From assembly GCA_011322005.1 (NCBI GenBank), contig DROE01000051.1, positions 1 to 21,678 on the forward strand: a DNA stretch of 21,678 nucleotides, in the 5' to 3' direction. Under the pieces are notes generated by a model, which saw only the letters and a list, made by a program, of their open reading frames with translations, did not search any database and had not been told where the DNA came from. This document shows, piece by piece, positions 7,493-15,164 of this stretch; within the stretch, counting starts at the first letter, position 1, and each line of letters begins with the position of its first letter. Both the position numbers and the translations under genes were made by a program. Source of the stretch: Devosia sp. Its GTDB lineage: Bacteria > Pseudomonadota > Alphaproteobacteria > Rhizobiales > Devosiaceae.

Positions 7493-8352
7493 TTCTCTTC
7501 TCCCCGCATGGCCAGCGTATAAAACAGCCAGCACACCAGAAGCGTCATCAGGAAATAAATCAGGCTCATGGCCCCGGCGGCTCCAAGGTTGAATTCTCCC
7601 AGCGCCGATTTGACCAGGTCGATGGAAAGGAAGGTGGTGGTGTTGCCCGGCCCCCCGCCGGTAAGCACGAAGGGTTCGGTATAAATCATGAAACTGTCAA
7701 TGAAGCGCAACAGGAAGGCCAGGGTCAGAACATGTTTGAGCTTGGGTAACTGAATGTAGCGGAACACCGCCCATCTGGAGGCCCCGTCGATGCGGGCAGC
7801 CTGATAATAGCTGTCGTCAATGGAACGCAGGCCCGCATAGGCCAGAAGCACCACCAGCGAGGTCCAGTGCCAGACATCCATCAGGATGACGGTGAACCAT
7901 GCTGAAATTGCCTGACTGGTAAAGTTATAGTCAAAGCCGATGGCATTTAGCGTATAGCCCAGAAGGCCGATATCAGGCAGGGCAAAAATGTTCCACATGG
8001 CACCGACTACATTCCACGGAATAAGCAGCGGTAACGACATCAGCACCAGACAGACCGAGGCCCAGATGCCCTTTTTTGGCATGGAAAGAGCTATGGCGAC
8101 GCCTAAGGGAATTTCGATTGCCAAAATGATGAAGGTAAATGAGAACTGGCGCAGCAGGGAGGCCCGAAAGCGTTCCGAAGCCAGAACCTCGCGGAACCAT
8201 TTAACCCCTTCAAAGAAGAACAGGTTGTTGCCGAACGTTTCCTGCACCGAATAATTGACCACCGTCATCAGCGGCACGATGGCATTGAGCGAAACGATAA
8301 GCAGCACCGGCAGCACAAGAAACCAGGCTTTGTTGTTCTGGGTTTTGTTCAT
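7489..8352 (-). CDS. glpP: glycerol ABC transporter permease, first subunit
   Basis: A 287-residue inner-membrane permease of the MalF/UgpA-like class with about six hydrophobic segments, the first at residues 10-32. The EAA loop is clear at residues 183-205 (YQAARIDGASRWAVFRYIQL). FVLTGGGPGNTTTFLS (228-243) is the usual conserved loop near the C-terminus of CUT1 permeases. It forms the channel with GlpQ. The ATG at 8352 comes 4 nt after the glpT stop, with a G-rich GGGGTGAG in front. The 3' end overlaps glpQ by 4 nt. The very tight spacing across glpT, glpP and glpQ points to one transcript and coupled translation. Confidence 0.94.
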   Translation of the reverse strand: MNKTQNNKAWFLVLPVLLIVSLNAIVPLMTVVNYSVQETFGNNLFFFEGVKWFREVLASERFRASLLRQFSFTFIILAIEIPLGVAIALSMPKKGIWASVCLVLMSLPLLIPWNVVGAMWNIFALPDIGLLGYTLNAIGFDYNFTSQAISAWFTVILMDVWHWTSLVVLLAYAGLRSIDDSYYQAARIDGASRWAVFRYIQLPKLKHVLTLAFLLRFIDSFMIYTEPFVLTGGGPGNTTTFLSIDLVKSALGEFNLGAAGAMSLIYFLMTLLVCWLFYTLAMRGEEK

Positions 8353-8356
8353 CGGC

Positions 8357-9427
8357 TCACCCCCCCATTTCCACGCGCCAGTCGTTGGCGTAGATACTCA
8401 CCCGGTCAGGCTCGAACACCACATGGGGGTCAGCAGGCACACTGGCGTTTTCATCAATGACAATGGAAATGTCCTGGTCCTGAATGGCGGCCCTGACAAT
8501 CTTGTGGTGACCAACATCTTCAACCTTGTTTACCGAAACAGGAATGCCCTCCTCCCCCAGCACAATGAATTCGGGGCGAATGCCCAGGTCGGTGCGGGAG
8601 CCGGGTTTGAGTTCGGGAACCCCTGCCAGTTCAAATTCCGTACTGCCAATTCGTGCGGTGCGCCCCTCTATATCGACAGGCAGCACATTCATCCCCGGAG
8701 AGCCGATGAAATAGCCGACAAATGTGTGGCTGGGGCGCTCGAACAGTTCTTCGGGCGTACCAATCTGGACAATTTCGCCCTCATACATGACCACGACCTT
8801 GTCAGCAAAAGTCAGCGCTTCGGTCTGGTCATGGGTGACATAAACCATGGTGTGGCCGAACTGCTTGTGCAGCAGTTTGAGCTGAGAGCGCAATTGCCAT
8901 TTCAGGTGCGGGTCAATAACGGTCAGCGGCTCGTCGAACAGAATCGCGTTGACATCGGAGCGCACCATGCCCCGGCCAAGAGAGATTTTCTGTTTGACGT
9001 CGGCGGTCAGTCCGCGCGCCTTCCTGTCCGACCATTTTGTCAGGTCGAGCATATCCAGCGTTTCGGATACCCGGCGTTTGACCTCGTCTTCTCCAACCCC
9101 GCGGTTGCGCAGGGGGAAAGCAAGATTGTCGTGCACGCTCATGGTGTCGTAAACAACGGGGAACTGGAAAACCTGCGCGATATTGCGCCCCTCGGGCTGC
9201 AACGCGGTAACGTCCTTGCCGTCAAACAGGATTTTGCCTTCGGAAACCCTGAGCAGACCGGAGATGATGTTCAAAAGCGTGGTCTTGCCGCAGCCCGATG
9301 GCCCCAGCAGCGCATAGGCTCCGCCATCCTCCCAGGTATAGTCCACTTCCTTGAGGGCATAATCCTCAACCCCGATAGGGTTCTCGATGTAGGAGTGTCT
9401 CAAATGCTGAAGGTCAATCCGTGCCAT
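8357..9427 (-). CDS. glpT: glycerol ABC transporter ATP-binding protein with degenerate signature motif
   Basis: A 356-residue nucleotide-binding subunit of the MalK/UgpC class with a C-terminal regulatory (TOBE-like) domain. Walker A is GPSGCGKT (42-49), the Q-loop Gln is near 88, Walker B is ILFDEP (162-167) and the H-switch is VTHD with His199. The ABC signature is lost: where LSGGQQQR is expected there is LTADVKQK (140-147). Its partner GlpS has an intact signature but no H-switch His, so the two should work as an asymmetric heterodimer. The ATG at 9427 starts the protein MARIDLQHL, close to the usual start of the family, and lies 10 nt after glpS. An open frame extends upstream inside glpS and is rejected. 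Not related to the E. coli GlpT antiporter. Confidence 0.93.
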   Translation of the reverse strand: MARIDLQHLRHSYIENPIGVEDYALKEVDYTWEDGGAYALLGPSGCGKTTLLNIISGLLRVSEGKILFDGKDVTALQPEGRNIAQVFQFPVVYDTMSVHDNLAFPLRNRGVGEDEVKRRVSETLDMLDLTKWSDRKARGLTADVKQKISLGRGMVRSDVNAILFDEPLTVIDPHLKWQLRSQLKLLHKQFGHTMVYVTHDQTEALTFADKVVVMYEGEIVQIGTPEELFERPSHTFVGYFIGSPGMNVLPVDIEGRTARIGSTEFELAGVPELKPGSRTDLGIRPEFIVLGEEGIPVSVNKVEDVGHHKIVRAAIQDQDISIVIDENASVPADPHVVFEPDRVSIYANDWRVEMGG

Positions 9428-9437
9428 CTTCGCTGCC

Positions 9438-10529
9438 TCACGCCGCCTGTTGTTCGGTTGCGGAATGGATGGTGGTGCCCTCGGCATCAAAAACCAGCAG
9501 GTGCCGGGTATCGACAAACACTTCAATGGCGTCACCGGGGTCATAATTGTGTACGCCCCGGGCAATCATCACCCAGTTCTGCCCGGCGCAACTGACATGT
9601 ATGAAACTTTCAGACCCGGTGATTTCGGTGATGGTGACCGTGCCCTTCAGGGGGTTGTTTTTTGTGGTTTCCGGAGGACGGCTCATCAACAGGTGATGGG
9701 CGCGAAAACCGATGGTATAGGCCCCGTCGGGCAGACCCCAATAGCCCTTGGGCACCACAAGCTGAGCCGCTTCGCCCAGATGAAAAGTGTTTTTGGCCTT
9801 CTTGACCTCAATGGTGTTCATGGGCGGGTCGGAAAATGTCTGGGCGGTTGTGATATCGACCGGTTGCCGGAACACATCAACGGTGGGCGCAAACTGGGTA
9901 ACCCGCCCCTCGCTCAAAGCGGCGGTGTTGCCGCCCAGCAGCAAGGCTTCGCTGGGCTCGGTCGTCGCATAGACAAAAACCGTTCCCGATTCAGCAAATA
10001 TTTTGGGCAGTTCCTCGCGCAGTTCCTCACGCAGCTTGTAATCCAGATTGGCCAATGGTTCGTCGAGCAAAACCAAAGCTGCCTTTTTAACCACGGCTCG
10101 GGCCAGGGCGGTGCGCTGTTGCTGGCCGCCGGAAAGGGAAAGGGGCGTGCGGTCCAGAAACTCCGTCAGTTGCATCAGCCTGGCAGCCTTTTGCACTTCT
10201 TCATCAATTTGGGCCTTGCTGACACCGCTCAGGCGCAAAGGGGACGCTATGTTTTCGTAGACAGTCAGGGTCGGATAGTTGATGAATTGCTGGTAGACCA
10301 TGGCCACATTGCGTCTTTGCACGGGCACACCGGTGACATCTTTCCCATCCACCAGGACGCTGCCCTCCGTGGGCCGGTCAAGCCCCGCCATCAGACGCAT
10401 CAGGCTGGTCTTGCCCGCAAGGGTGGGTCCCAGCAACACGTTAAGAGAACCCGGCTCCAGCCGGAGAGAAACATCACGGATATGAAACTCGGCACCAACC
10501 CGCTTGGAGACGTTTTGCAGTTCAAGCAC
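9438..10529 (-). CDS. glpS: glycerol ABC transporter ATP-binding protein lacking the H-switch histidine
   Basis: A 363-residue ATPase subunit, first transporter gene of the operon. Walker A is GPTLAGKTS (34-42), the signature LSGGQQQR (132-139) is intact, and Walker B is LVLLDEP (152-158) followed by a normal D-loop (LANLD). The H-switch, normally VTHD, reads ATTE (188-191), so the catalytic-switch histidine is replaced by Thr190. A C-terminal TOBE-like domain follows. The GTG start at 10529 is chosen because GGGGGAGGA lies 5 nt before it and the protein then begins MLELQNVSK. An ATG at 10544 (five residues longer) is the alternative, but it has only a weak ribosome binding site. It begins 30 nt after glpD. 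Confidence 0.93.
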   Translation of the reverse strand: MLELQNVSKRVGAEFHIRDVSLRLEPGSLNVLLGPTLAGKTSLMRLMAGLDRPTEGSVLVDGKDVTGVPVQRRNVAMVYQQFINYPTLTVYENIASPLRLSGVSKAQIDEEVQKAARLMQLTEFLDRTPLSLSGGQQQRTALARAVVKKAALVLLDEPLANLDYKLREELREELPKIFAESGTVFVYATTEPSEALLLGGNTAALSEGRVTQFAPTVDVFRQPVDITTAQTFSDPPMNTIEVKKAKNTFHLGEAAQLVVPKGYWGLPDGAYTIGFRAHHLLMSRPPETTKNNPLKGTVTITEITGSESFIHVSCAGQNWVMIARGVHNYDPGDAIEVFVDTRHLLVFDAEGTTIHSATEQQAA

Positions 10530-10559
10530 TTGTTCCTCCCCCATATCCGCAAGCCTGCA

Positions 10560-12086
10560 TCATTCCGCTGCCCTGGTTTGTGAGTTTGCCTGGATTTCTT
10601 TCAGATAGGCTTCGAGCCGTTTTGTTTCGTCCCCGGAAAGCCACAACCCTCTTTTTGTGCGCCGCCACAAAACATCCTCAACACTCACCGCCCACTCGGT
10701 AGCGACCAGATAGTCAACTTCGGCCTGATAGAGGTCATCGCCAAACAAGGTCCCCAGATCTTCAAGGGCAGCCGCCTCCCCCAGCACCTCAAAAGCCCTG
10801 GTGCCATAAAGCCGGGTCAGCCGACGGGCGTGGCGCGCGCCAAGAAAAGTATAGCGGGCGCGCAGTTTTGCCACCAAATCGGCAAAGCCAGTTACGGAGA
10901 AATCTCCCCCCGGCAGTGGTTTGGTGGCCGTCCATTCTTCGCCCTTGTTGCCGATAAATCCGGAAATCTTGTCCAGAGCCGCCTCGGCCAGCTTGCGATA
11001 GGTGGTCAGCTTGCCACCGTGAATATTCAGCAATGGTGCACCGCCATTACCCTGCAAAAGGGTGAGTACATAGTCACGGGTCGCTTCCTGAGCCTTGGAG
11101 CCGCCATCCCCCATCAGAGGGCGCACCGCCGAATAGGACCAGACCACATCATCGGGAACAATGGGGTTGATAAAATATTCGCTGGCAGCATCGCACAGGT
11201 AGGATATTTCCTCCTCCGAAGCTTTCACTTCCCCGGGGTCACCGTCATAATCGCGATCTGTGGTGCCGATCAGAGTAAAATCTTCCTCATAGGGGATGGC
11301 AAAAATTATCCGGCCATCGGCATTCTGAAAAATATAACAGCGGTCATGGTCAAAAAGTTTACGCACCACAATGTGGCTTCCCTGTACCAGTCGCACACTT
11401 TTTCCGTCGTCTTCGCCAACCACATCGGCAAGGATATTATCGACCCAGGGACCGGCAGCGTTGATCAGCGCCCGCGCCTCGATCGTTTGCACCTCGCCGA
11501 AGGCGGCCTCCACCTTGACCTCCCAGTAGTCACCCTTGTGCCGGGCCGATACGACCCTGGTGCGAACCATGATCTGCGCACCATTGTCGGCGGCATCGCG
11601 GGCGTTCAACACCACCAGGCGTGCATCGTTGACCCAGGCATCGGAATATTCAAACGCTCTGGTGTAGAGAGGCTTTAAGGGTCTGCCCACTTCATCGCGC
11701 GACATGTCAAGGGTTCTGGCGGGGGGCAGAAGTTTGCGCCCTCCCAGATGATCGTAGATGAACAGTCCAAGCCGCAACAGCCAGGCCGGACGCAGGCCCG
11801 AATGAATGGGCAGAACAAAGCGTAAGGGCCAGATGATGTGAGGCGCGATGGACCACAGGCGCTCACGCTCAAAAAGCGCCTCGCGCACCAGACGGAATTC
11901 ATAATATTCCAGATAACGCAGGCCACCATGAATAAGCTTTGTGGCGCCCGAGGAGGTGCCACTTGCCAGGTCGTTCATCTCGGCAAGGCAAACACTGTAC
12001 CCGCGTCCGGCCGCGTCGCGCGCGATACCGCACCCGTTGATACCTCCCCCAATGACAAAAATGTCAAAGCGTTCGACGTCGCTCAC
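10560..12086 (-). CDS. glpD: FAD-dependent glycerol-3-phosphate dehydrogenase (aerobic type)
   Basis: Oxidises sn-glycerol 3-phosphate to dihydroxyacetone phosphate at the inner membrane, passing electrons to quinone; this is the step after uptake and phosphorylation of glycerol. At 508 residues it matches the aerobic GlpD family (about 500). The FAD-binding Rossmann motif is VIGGGINGCGIARDAAGRG (11-29). The family block SGTSSGATKLIHGGLRYLE follows at about 42-60. Further conserved pieces include NAAGPWVDN, LIGTTDRDYDGDP, and LLNIHGGKLTTYRKLAE near the C-terminal domain. The GTG start at 12086 has AAGGAGG 7 nt upstream, a strong site. It is the first gene of the glycerol operon and is preceded by a good promoter with likely GlpR operators. 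No glpK is nearby. Confidence 0.96.
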   Translation of the reverse strand: MSDVERFDIFVIGGGINGCGIARDAAGRGYSVCLAEMNDLASGTSSGATKLIHGGLRYLEYYEFRLVREALFERERLWSIAPHIIWPLRFVLPIHSGLRPAWLLRLGLFIYDHLGGRKLLPPARTLDMSRDEVGRPLKPLYTRAFEYSDAWVNDARLVVLNARDAADNGAQIMVRTRVVSARHKGDYWEVKVEAAFGEVQTIEARALINAAGPWVDNILADVVGEDDGKSVRLVQGSHIVVRKLFDHDRCYIFQNADGRIIFAIPYEEDFTLIGTTDRDYDGDPGEVKASEEEISYLCDAASEYFINPIVPDDVVWSYSAVRPLMGDGGSKAQEATRDYVLTLLQGNGGAPLLNIHGGKLTTYRKLAEAALDKISGFIGNKGEEWTATKPLPGGDFSVTGFADLVAKLRARYTFLGARHARRLTRLYGTRAFEVLGEAAALEDLGTLFGDDLYQAEVDYLVATEWAVSVEDVLWRRTKRGLWLSGDETKRLEAYLKEIQANSQTRAAE

Positions 12087-12128
12087 TGAAATGCCTCCTT
12101 GGTTTCACTTGCAGTTTATCGACCGCTT

Positions 12129-12180
12129 AAACGAAACCAAACGCACTACAAACGCAATTCACCTCTCTGTCAAGTGAATT
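12129..12180 (-). promoter_or_regulatory. glpD promoter with likely GlpR operators
   Basis: On the minus strand a perfect -35 box TTGACA (12173-12168) is followed after 17 nt by TGTAGT (12150-12145, four of six -10 matches). Three CGTTT direct repeats lie at 12154-12150, 12143-12139 and 12133-12129, that is 11 and 10 bp apart, all on one face of the helix. They cover the -10 edge and the likely start site, as expected for a repressor. A perfect 7-bp inverted repeat, AATTCAC (12156-12162) and GTGAATT (12174-12180), brackets the -35 box. The promoter is well supported by sequence. Assigning the repeats to the neighbouring DeoR-type GlpR is inference. Confidence 0.65.
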
Positions 12181-12333
12181 AAGACATACTTGTATGGCAA
12201 TGAAGCATGTTACCCCAGCCGCGTTGAATTGCATCACGTTCCCTTTTGCCGGAGCAATGTGCGTTGACTGCGGTTTCTGGACCTTGTTGGAAAGCCGCAA
12301 CAAACCGGTGGCCTCGGGGGACTGCCGGGCTCC

Positions 12334-13092
12334 TCAGACTTCAATCAGGCGCACATCGCTTTCGGTGCATATTTTCCGCACGGAATCCAGAACGTCGTGA
12401 TTGGTCACAAACGTATCTATCTGCGAGAGATGTCCGATGCGAACTGGCGCTGTGCGCTCGAATTTGGTGCTGTCCGCTACCAGAATGACATGGCGGGCGT
12501 TTTCCATGATTGCACGGGCCACCTTGACCTCCCGGAAGTCATAGTCGAGCAAAGCACCGTTCTGGTCCAGGGCTGAGGCGCTGATAACCGCATAGTCAAC
12601 CTTGAACTGGCGGATAAAGTCCACCGCGGCCTCGCCGACAACGCCGCCATCTGAAGCACGTACCACGCCACCGGCAATGATCACCTCGAACTCCGGATAA
12701 ACCCGCAGACGGTTGGCCACATTGATATTGTTGGTGATCACCATCAGGCCCCGATGTTGCAGCAATGCCTGACTGACCGCTTCCGTCGTTGTGCCGATAT
12801 TGATGAACAGGGACGCATTGTCGGGAATCAGCTTGGCGGCAGCCTTTCCAATTGCTTCCTTTTCCTCCCTTGAAATCAGTCGGCGCTGTTCATACTCCAT
12901 ATTCTCGGTGCCCGAGGGAAACAGCGCGCCCCCGTGGATACGCGAAAGATATTTTCGCTCGCACAGCTCGTTGAGGTCCTTGCGAATTGTTTGGGGGGAG
13001 ACTTTGAAGCGGGCGGAAAGGTCATCCACCAACACACGCCCCTGCACCTTTGCAAGGTCGATAATTTCAGCATGCCTCAGGTTGAGATACAT
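12334..13092 (-). CDS. glpR: DeoR-family transcriptional regulator of the glycerol operon
   Basis: A 252-residue DeoR-type regulator. The N-terminal winged helix-turn-helix spans about residues 5-57 (LVDDLSARFKVSPQTIRKDL, then YLSRIHGGA), as in GlpR/AgaR. The C-terminal half is the sugar-phosphate sensor fold with FINIGTTTEAVSQAL (about 96-110) and VITNNINVANRL. The usual effector in this family is a phosphorylated intermediate, here most likely glycerol 3-phosphate. It lies directly before glpD on the same strand with a 247-nt gap containing a separate promoter, so it is probably transcribed apart from the operon it controls. The ATG at 13092 has only a weak GGGA in front. A CGTTT-containing element upstream hints at autoregulation. 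Confidence 0.9.
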   Translation of the reverse strand: MYLNLRHAEIIDLAKVQGRVLVDDLSARFKVSPQTIRKDLNELCERKYLSRIHGGALFPSGTENMEYEQRRLISREEKEAIGKAAAKLIPDNASLFINIGTTTEAVSQALLQHRGLMVITNNINVANRLRVYPEFEVIIAGGVVRASDGGVVGEAAVDFIRQFKVDYAVISASALDQNGALLDYDFREVKVARAIMENARHVILVADSTKFERTAPVRIGHLSQIDTFVTNHDVLDSVRKICTESDVRLIEV

Positions 13093-13124
13093 TCAAATGT
13101 CCCAGGCTGTTTCAGTCGACCGCG

Positions 13125-13186
13125 AGTGTACCCCCAAAAAAAACCAAGTGAAAGTGCGGGTTTTGTTTGTCGTTAAACGTAACGTT
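13125..13186 (-). promoter_or_regulatory. possible glpR promoter/operator region
   Basis: The minus strand carries AACGTTACGTTTAACG (13186-13171). It contains the same CGTTT core as the glpD operator repeats plus inverted AACG copies. Closer to the gene, TTTCAC (13153-13148) and TACACT (13130-13125) are 17 nt apart. The spacer contains eight T and five G in a row, so it would be an unusual promoter. Weak evidence; offered because it would fit GlpR controlling its own gene. Confidence 0.25.
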
Positions 13187-13198
13187 GTCAGAACACCT

Positions 13199-13393
13199 TC
13201 ATGGCTGAGAATTCACCTGCAAGCCCCGTTTGTGGTCATCCAGTTTGCGCTCAAGTCTGGATTTTTCCATCGCGGACTTTTGTTTCTTGGCCTTTGTTTT
13301 AGCGAATTTTATCCGGTTTGCCTCGGCCTGGTGCTCTTTATCAAGCCGGGTTTTTTGTTTGCAGGCATTTCGAAGGTTTATCAGGTCAGCCAT
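13199..13393 (-). CDS. small basic DUF4169-like protein
   Basis: A 64-residue, strongly charged protein beginning MADLINLRNACKQK and rich in Lys, Arg, Glu and Gln. It would form one long, possibly coiled-coil helix, with a basic tail (ERKLDDHKRGL). This pattern matches the DUF4169 family of small alphaproteobacterial proteins, whose function is unknown. The ATG at 13393 is chosen because the family begins MADLINLR and AAAGGG lies just upstream. The open frame extends further 5' into pyrG but has no support there. It starts 19 nt after the pyrG stop, so it is probably cotranscribed with pyrG. Confidence 0.82.
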   Translation of the reverse strand: MADLINLRNACKQKTRLDKEHQAEANRIKFAKTKAKKQKSAMEKSRLERKLDDHKRGLQVNSQP

Positions 13394-13412
13394 TGCGCAC
13401 CCTTTGCAGCGA

Positions 13413-15041
13413 TTAAACCATCCGGCTCTGGTCGATAGCCGCCTTGATGAACGAAGCAAAAAGCGGGTGCGGCTCAAAGGGACGGGATTTCAGTTCGGGG
13501 TGGAACTGCACCCCGATAAACCAGGGATGGTCGGTGCGCTCGATGATTTCAGGCAGTTCCCCGTCTGGAGAAACGCCCGAAAACAGCAGACCGTTGGCTT
13601 CAAGCACCTTGCGATAGGCCATGTTGACCTCGTAGCGGTGCCGGTGGCGTTCGGAAACCGAGCGCTCACCGTAGATGTCGGCAACGCGACTACCCCTTGT
13701 CAGCTGCGCCGTATAGGCCCCCAGCCGCATGGTGCCGCCTTTGTCGGCATCCTTTGAGCGTTCCTGTTTTTTGTTACCTTTCACCCACTCGGTCATCAGG
13801 CCGACCACCGGCTCCTTGGTGGGACCGAACTCAGTGGAGCCGGCCTCTTCTATGCCCGCTGTGTTGCGCGCCGCCTCGATGCAGGCCATCTGCATGCCAA
13901 AACATATGCCAAAATAAGGAACGCCGCGAAGGCGGGCAAATTCCGCCGCCGCAATCTTGCCTTTTGAGCCGCGCTTTCCAAATCCTCCGGGGACCAGAAT
14001 GCCATGAACCCCCTCAAGAAACGGCGACGGGTCGTCCTTTTCAAAAATCTCAGAATCAATCCAGCGGATATTGACCTTCACCCGGTTGGCGATGCCCCCA
14101 TGGGCCAGTGCTTCGGAGAGGGATTTGTAGGCGTCCTTGAGGCCGGTATATTTGCCCACAATGGCAATATTGACTTCGCCCTCGGCGTTGTGGATACCAT
14201 CGGACACCGCCTCCCAGGCACAAAGGTCCGGCTCGGGCGCATTGGAGATGCCAAGAGCCCTGAGCAACTCCGCGTCCAGCCCCTCCTTGTGATAGGTGAT
14301 GGGCACATCATAGATGCTCTGTACGTCCAGCCCCTGAACAACCGCACTCTCACGCACATTGCAGAACAGTGCAAGCTTGCGTCTCTCAGCTTCAGGAATA
14401 GGCCGGTCGCAGCGCACCAGAAGAATGTCGGGCTGAATGCCGATGGAGCGTAATTCCTTGACCGAGTGCTGGGTTGGTTTGGTTTTCAACTCCCCCGCAC
14501 TCGGGATATAGGGCAGAAGCGTAAGGTGAATATAAGCCGCATCCCCCCGGGGCAATTCGTTGCCCAACTGGCGGATGGCCTCGAAAAACGGCAACGCCTC
14601 GATATCGCCGACGGTGCCGCCGATTTCGCAAAGCACGAAGTCGAACTCTTCATTTCCATCAAGTATGAAAGCCTTGATGCGGTCGGTCACATGGGGGATG
14701 ACCTGAACCGTGGCCCCCAGATAGTCGCCACGGCGTTCTTTGGCAATGATGTCGGAGTATATGCGCCCGGTGGTGATGTTGTCCTGCTGGTTGGCCGAAC
14801 GTCCGGTAAAACGCTCATAGTGCCCCAGATCCAGATCCGTTTCGGCGCCGTCGTCGGTCACAAAGACCTCGCCGTGCTGGGTGGGTGACATGGTGCCGGG
14901 ATCAACATTGAGATAAGGATCGAGCTTGCGCAGACGCACCCTGTAGCCGCGTGCCTGCAACGCAGCGCCGATTGCTGCGGATGCCAGACCTTTGCCAAGC
15001 GAGGAAACCACGCCTCCAGTGATAAATACATACTGAGCCAT
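13413..15041 (-). CDS. pyrG: CTP synthase
   Basis: Converts UTP to CTP using ATP and the ammonia released from glutamine; final step of pyrimidine nucleotide synthesis, cytosolic. The 542 residues match the family (545 in E. coli). The N-terminal synthase domain has FITGGVVSSLGKGLASA (6-22) and the Mg/nucleotide-binding CEIGGTVGDIE (138-148). The C-terminal class I glutamine amidotransferase domain has the nucleophile Cys380 in GICFGMQ and the partners His514 and Glu516 in VQFHPE. The ATG at 15041 gives MAQYVFITGG, the normal start; a GTG two codons upstream is possible. AAGG lies 9 nt before the ATG. It is separated from secG by a terminator and has its own candidate promoter. Confidence 0.98.
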   Translation of the reverse strand: MAQYVFITGGVVSSLGKGLASAAIGAALQARGYRVRLRKLDPYLNVDPGTMSPTQHGEVFVTDDGAETDLDLGHYERFTGRSANQQDNITTGRIYSDIIAKERRGDYLGATVQVIPHVTDRIKAFILDGNEEFDFVLCEIGGTVGDIEALPFFEAIRQLGNELPRGDAAYIHLTLLPYIPSAGELKTKPTQHSVKELRSIGIQPDILLVRCDRPIPEAERRKLALFCNVRESAVVQGLDVQSIYDVPITYHKEGLDAELLRALGISNAPEPDLCAWEAVSDGIHNAEGEVNIAIVGKYTGLKDAYKSLSEALAHGGIANRVKVNIRWIDSEIFEKDDPSPFLEGVHGILVPGGFGKRGSKGKIAAAEFARLRGVPYFGICFGMQMACIEAARNTAGIEEAGSTEFGPTKEPVVGLMTEWVKGNKKQERSKDADKGGTMRLGAYTAQLTRGSRVADIYGERSVSERHRHRYEVNMAYRKVLEANGLLFSGVSPDGELPEIIERTDHPWFIGVQFHPELKSRPFEPHPLFASFIKAAIDQSRMV

Positions 15042-15081
15042 GGGCACTAACCTTAATCGCCGCGGAGATGATTCGGACAGG

Positions 15082-15111
15082 AGTTTATGGGCCGAAGAGA
15101 AAATATCTCAA
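15082..15111 (-). promoter_or_regulatory. candidate promoter for pyrG
   Basis: On the minus strand TTGAGA (15111-15106, five of six matches) and TAAACT (15087-15082, four of six) are 18 nt apart, about 40 nt before the pyrG start. The -35 box overlaps the T-run of the secG terminator, a compact arrangement. Seen by eye only. Confidence 0.4.
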
Positions 15112-15138
15112 AAAAGAAGGGGATGCACGCACCCCCTT
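15110..15138 (-). terminator. rho-independent terminator after secG
   Basis: On the minus strand AAGGGGGTGC pairs with GCATCCCCTT, including one G-U pair, in a tight hairpin followed by CTTTTTT. It lies 26 nt after the secG stop codon and separates secG from pyrG. Confidence 0.8.
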
Positions 15139-15164
15139 TGTTTACAATTCTGTGTGCGCGGCGC

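Noticed and set aside
8255..9595. Plus-strand open frame of 446 codons opposite glpT and glpP ends
   Set aside because: Antisense shadow of genes with clear ABC transporter motifs; composition not protein-like.
9450..10583. Plus-strand open frame of 377 codons opposite glpS
   Set aside because: Antisense shadow; the minus strand carries Walker A, LSGGQ and Walker B in frame.
10830..11678. Plus-strand open frame of 282 codons opposite glpD
   Set aside because: Lies wholly within the FAD enzyme gene on the opposite strand; no protein features.
12234..12333. Possible terminator after glpR, with TTGTTG and CAACAA on the minus strand able to pair
   Set aside because: The 6-bp stem is AT-rich, has an 8-nt loop and no T-run follows; not enough for a call.
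13126..13145. Run of five C and eight A between glpR and the DUF4169 gene, considered as a terminator
   Set aside because: There is no stem next to the T-run in either direction, so it does not form an intrinsic terminator.
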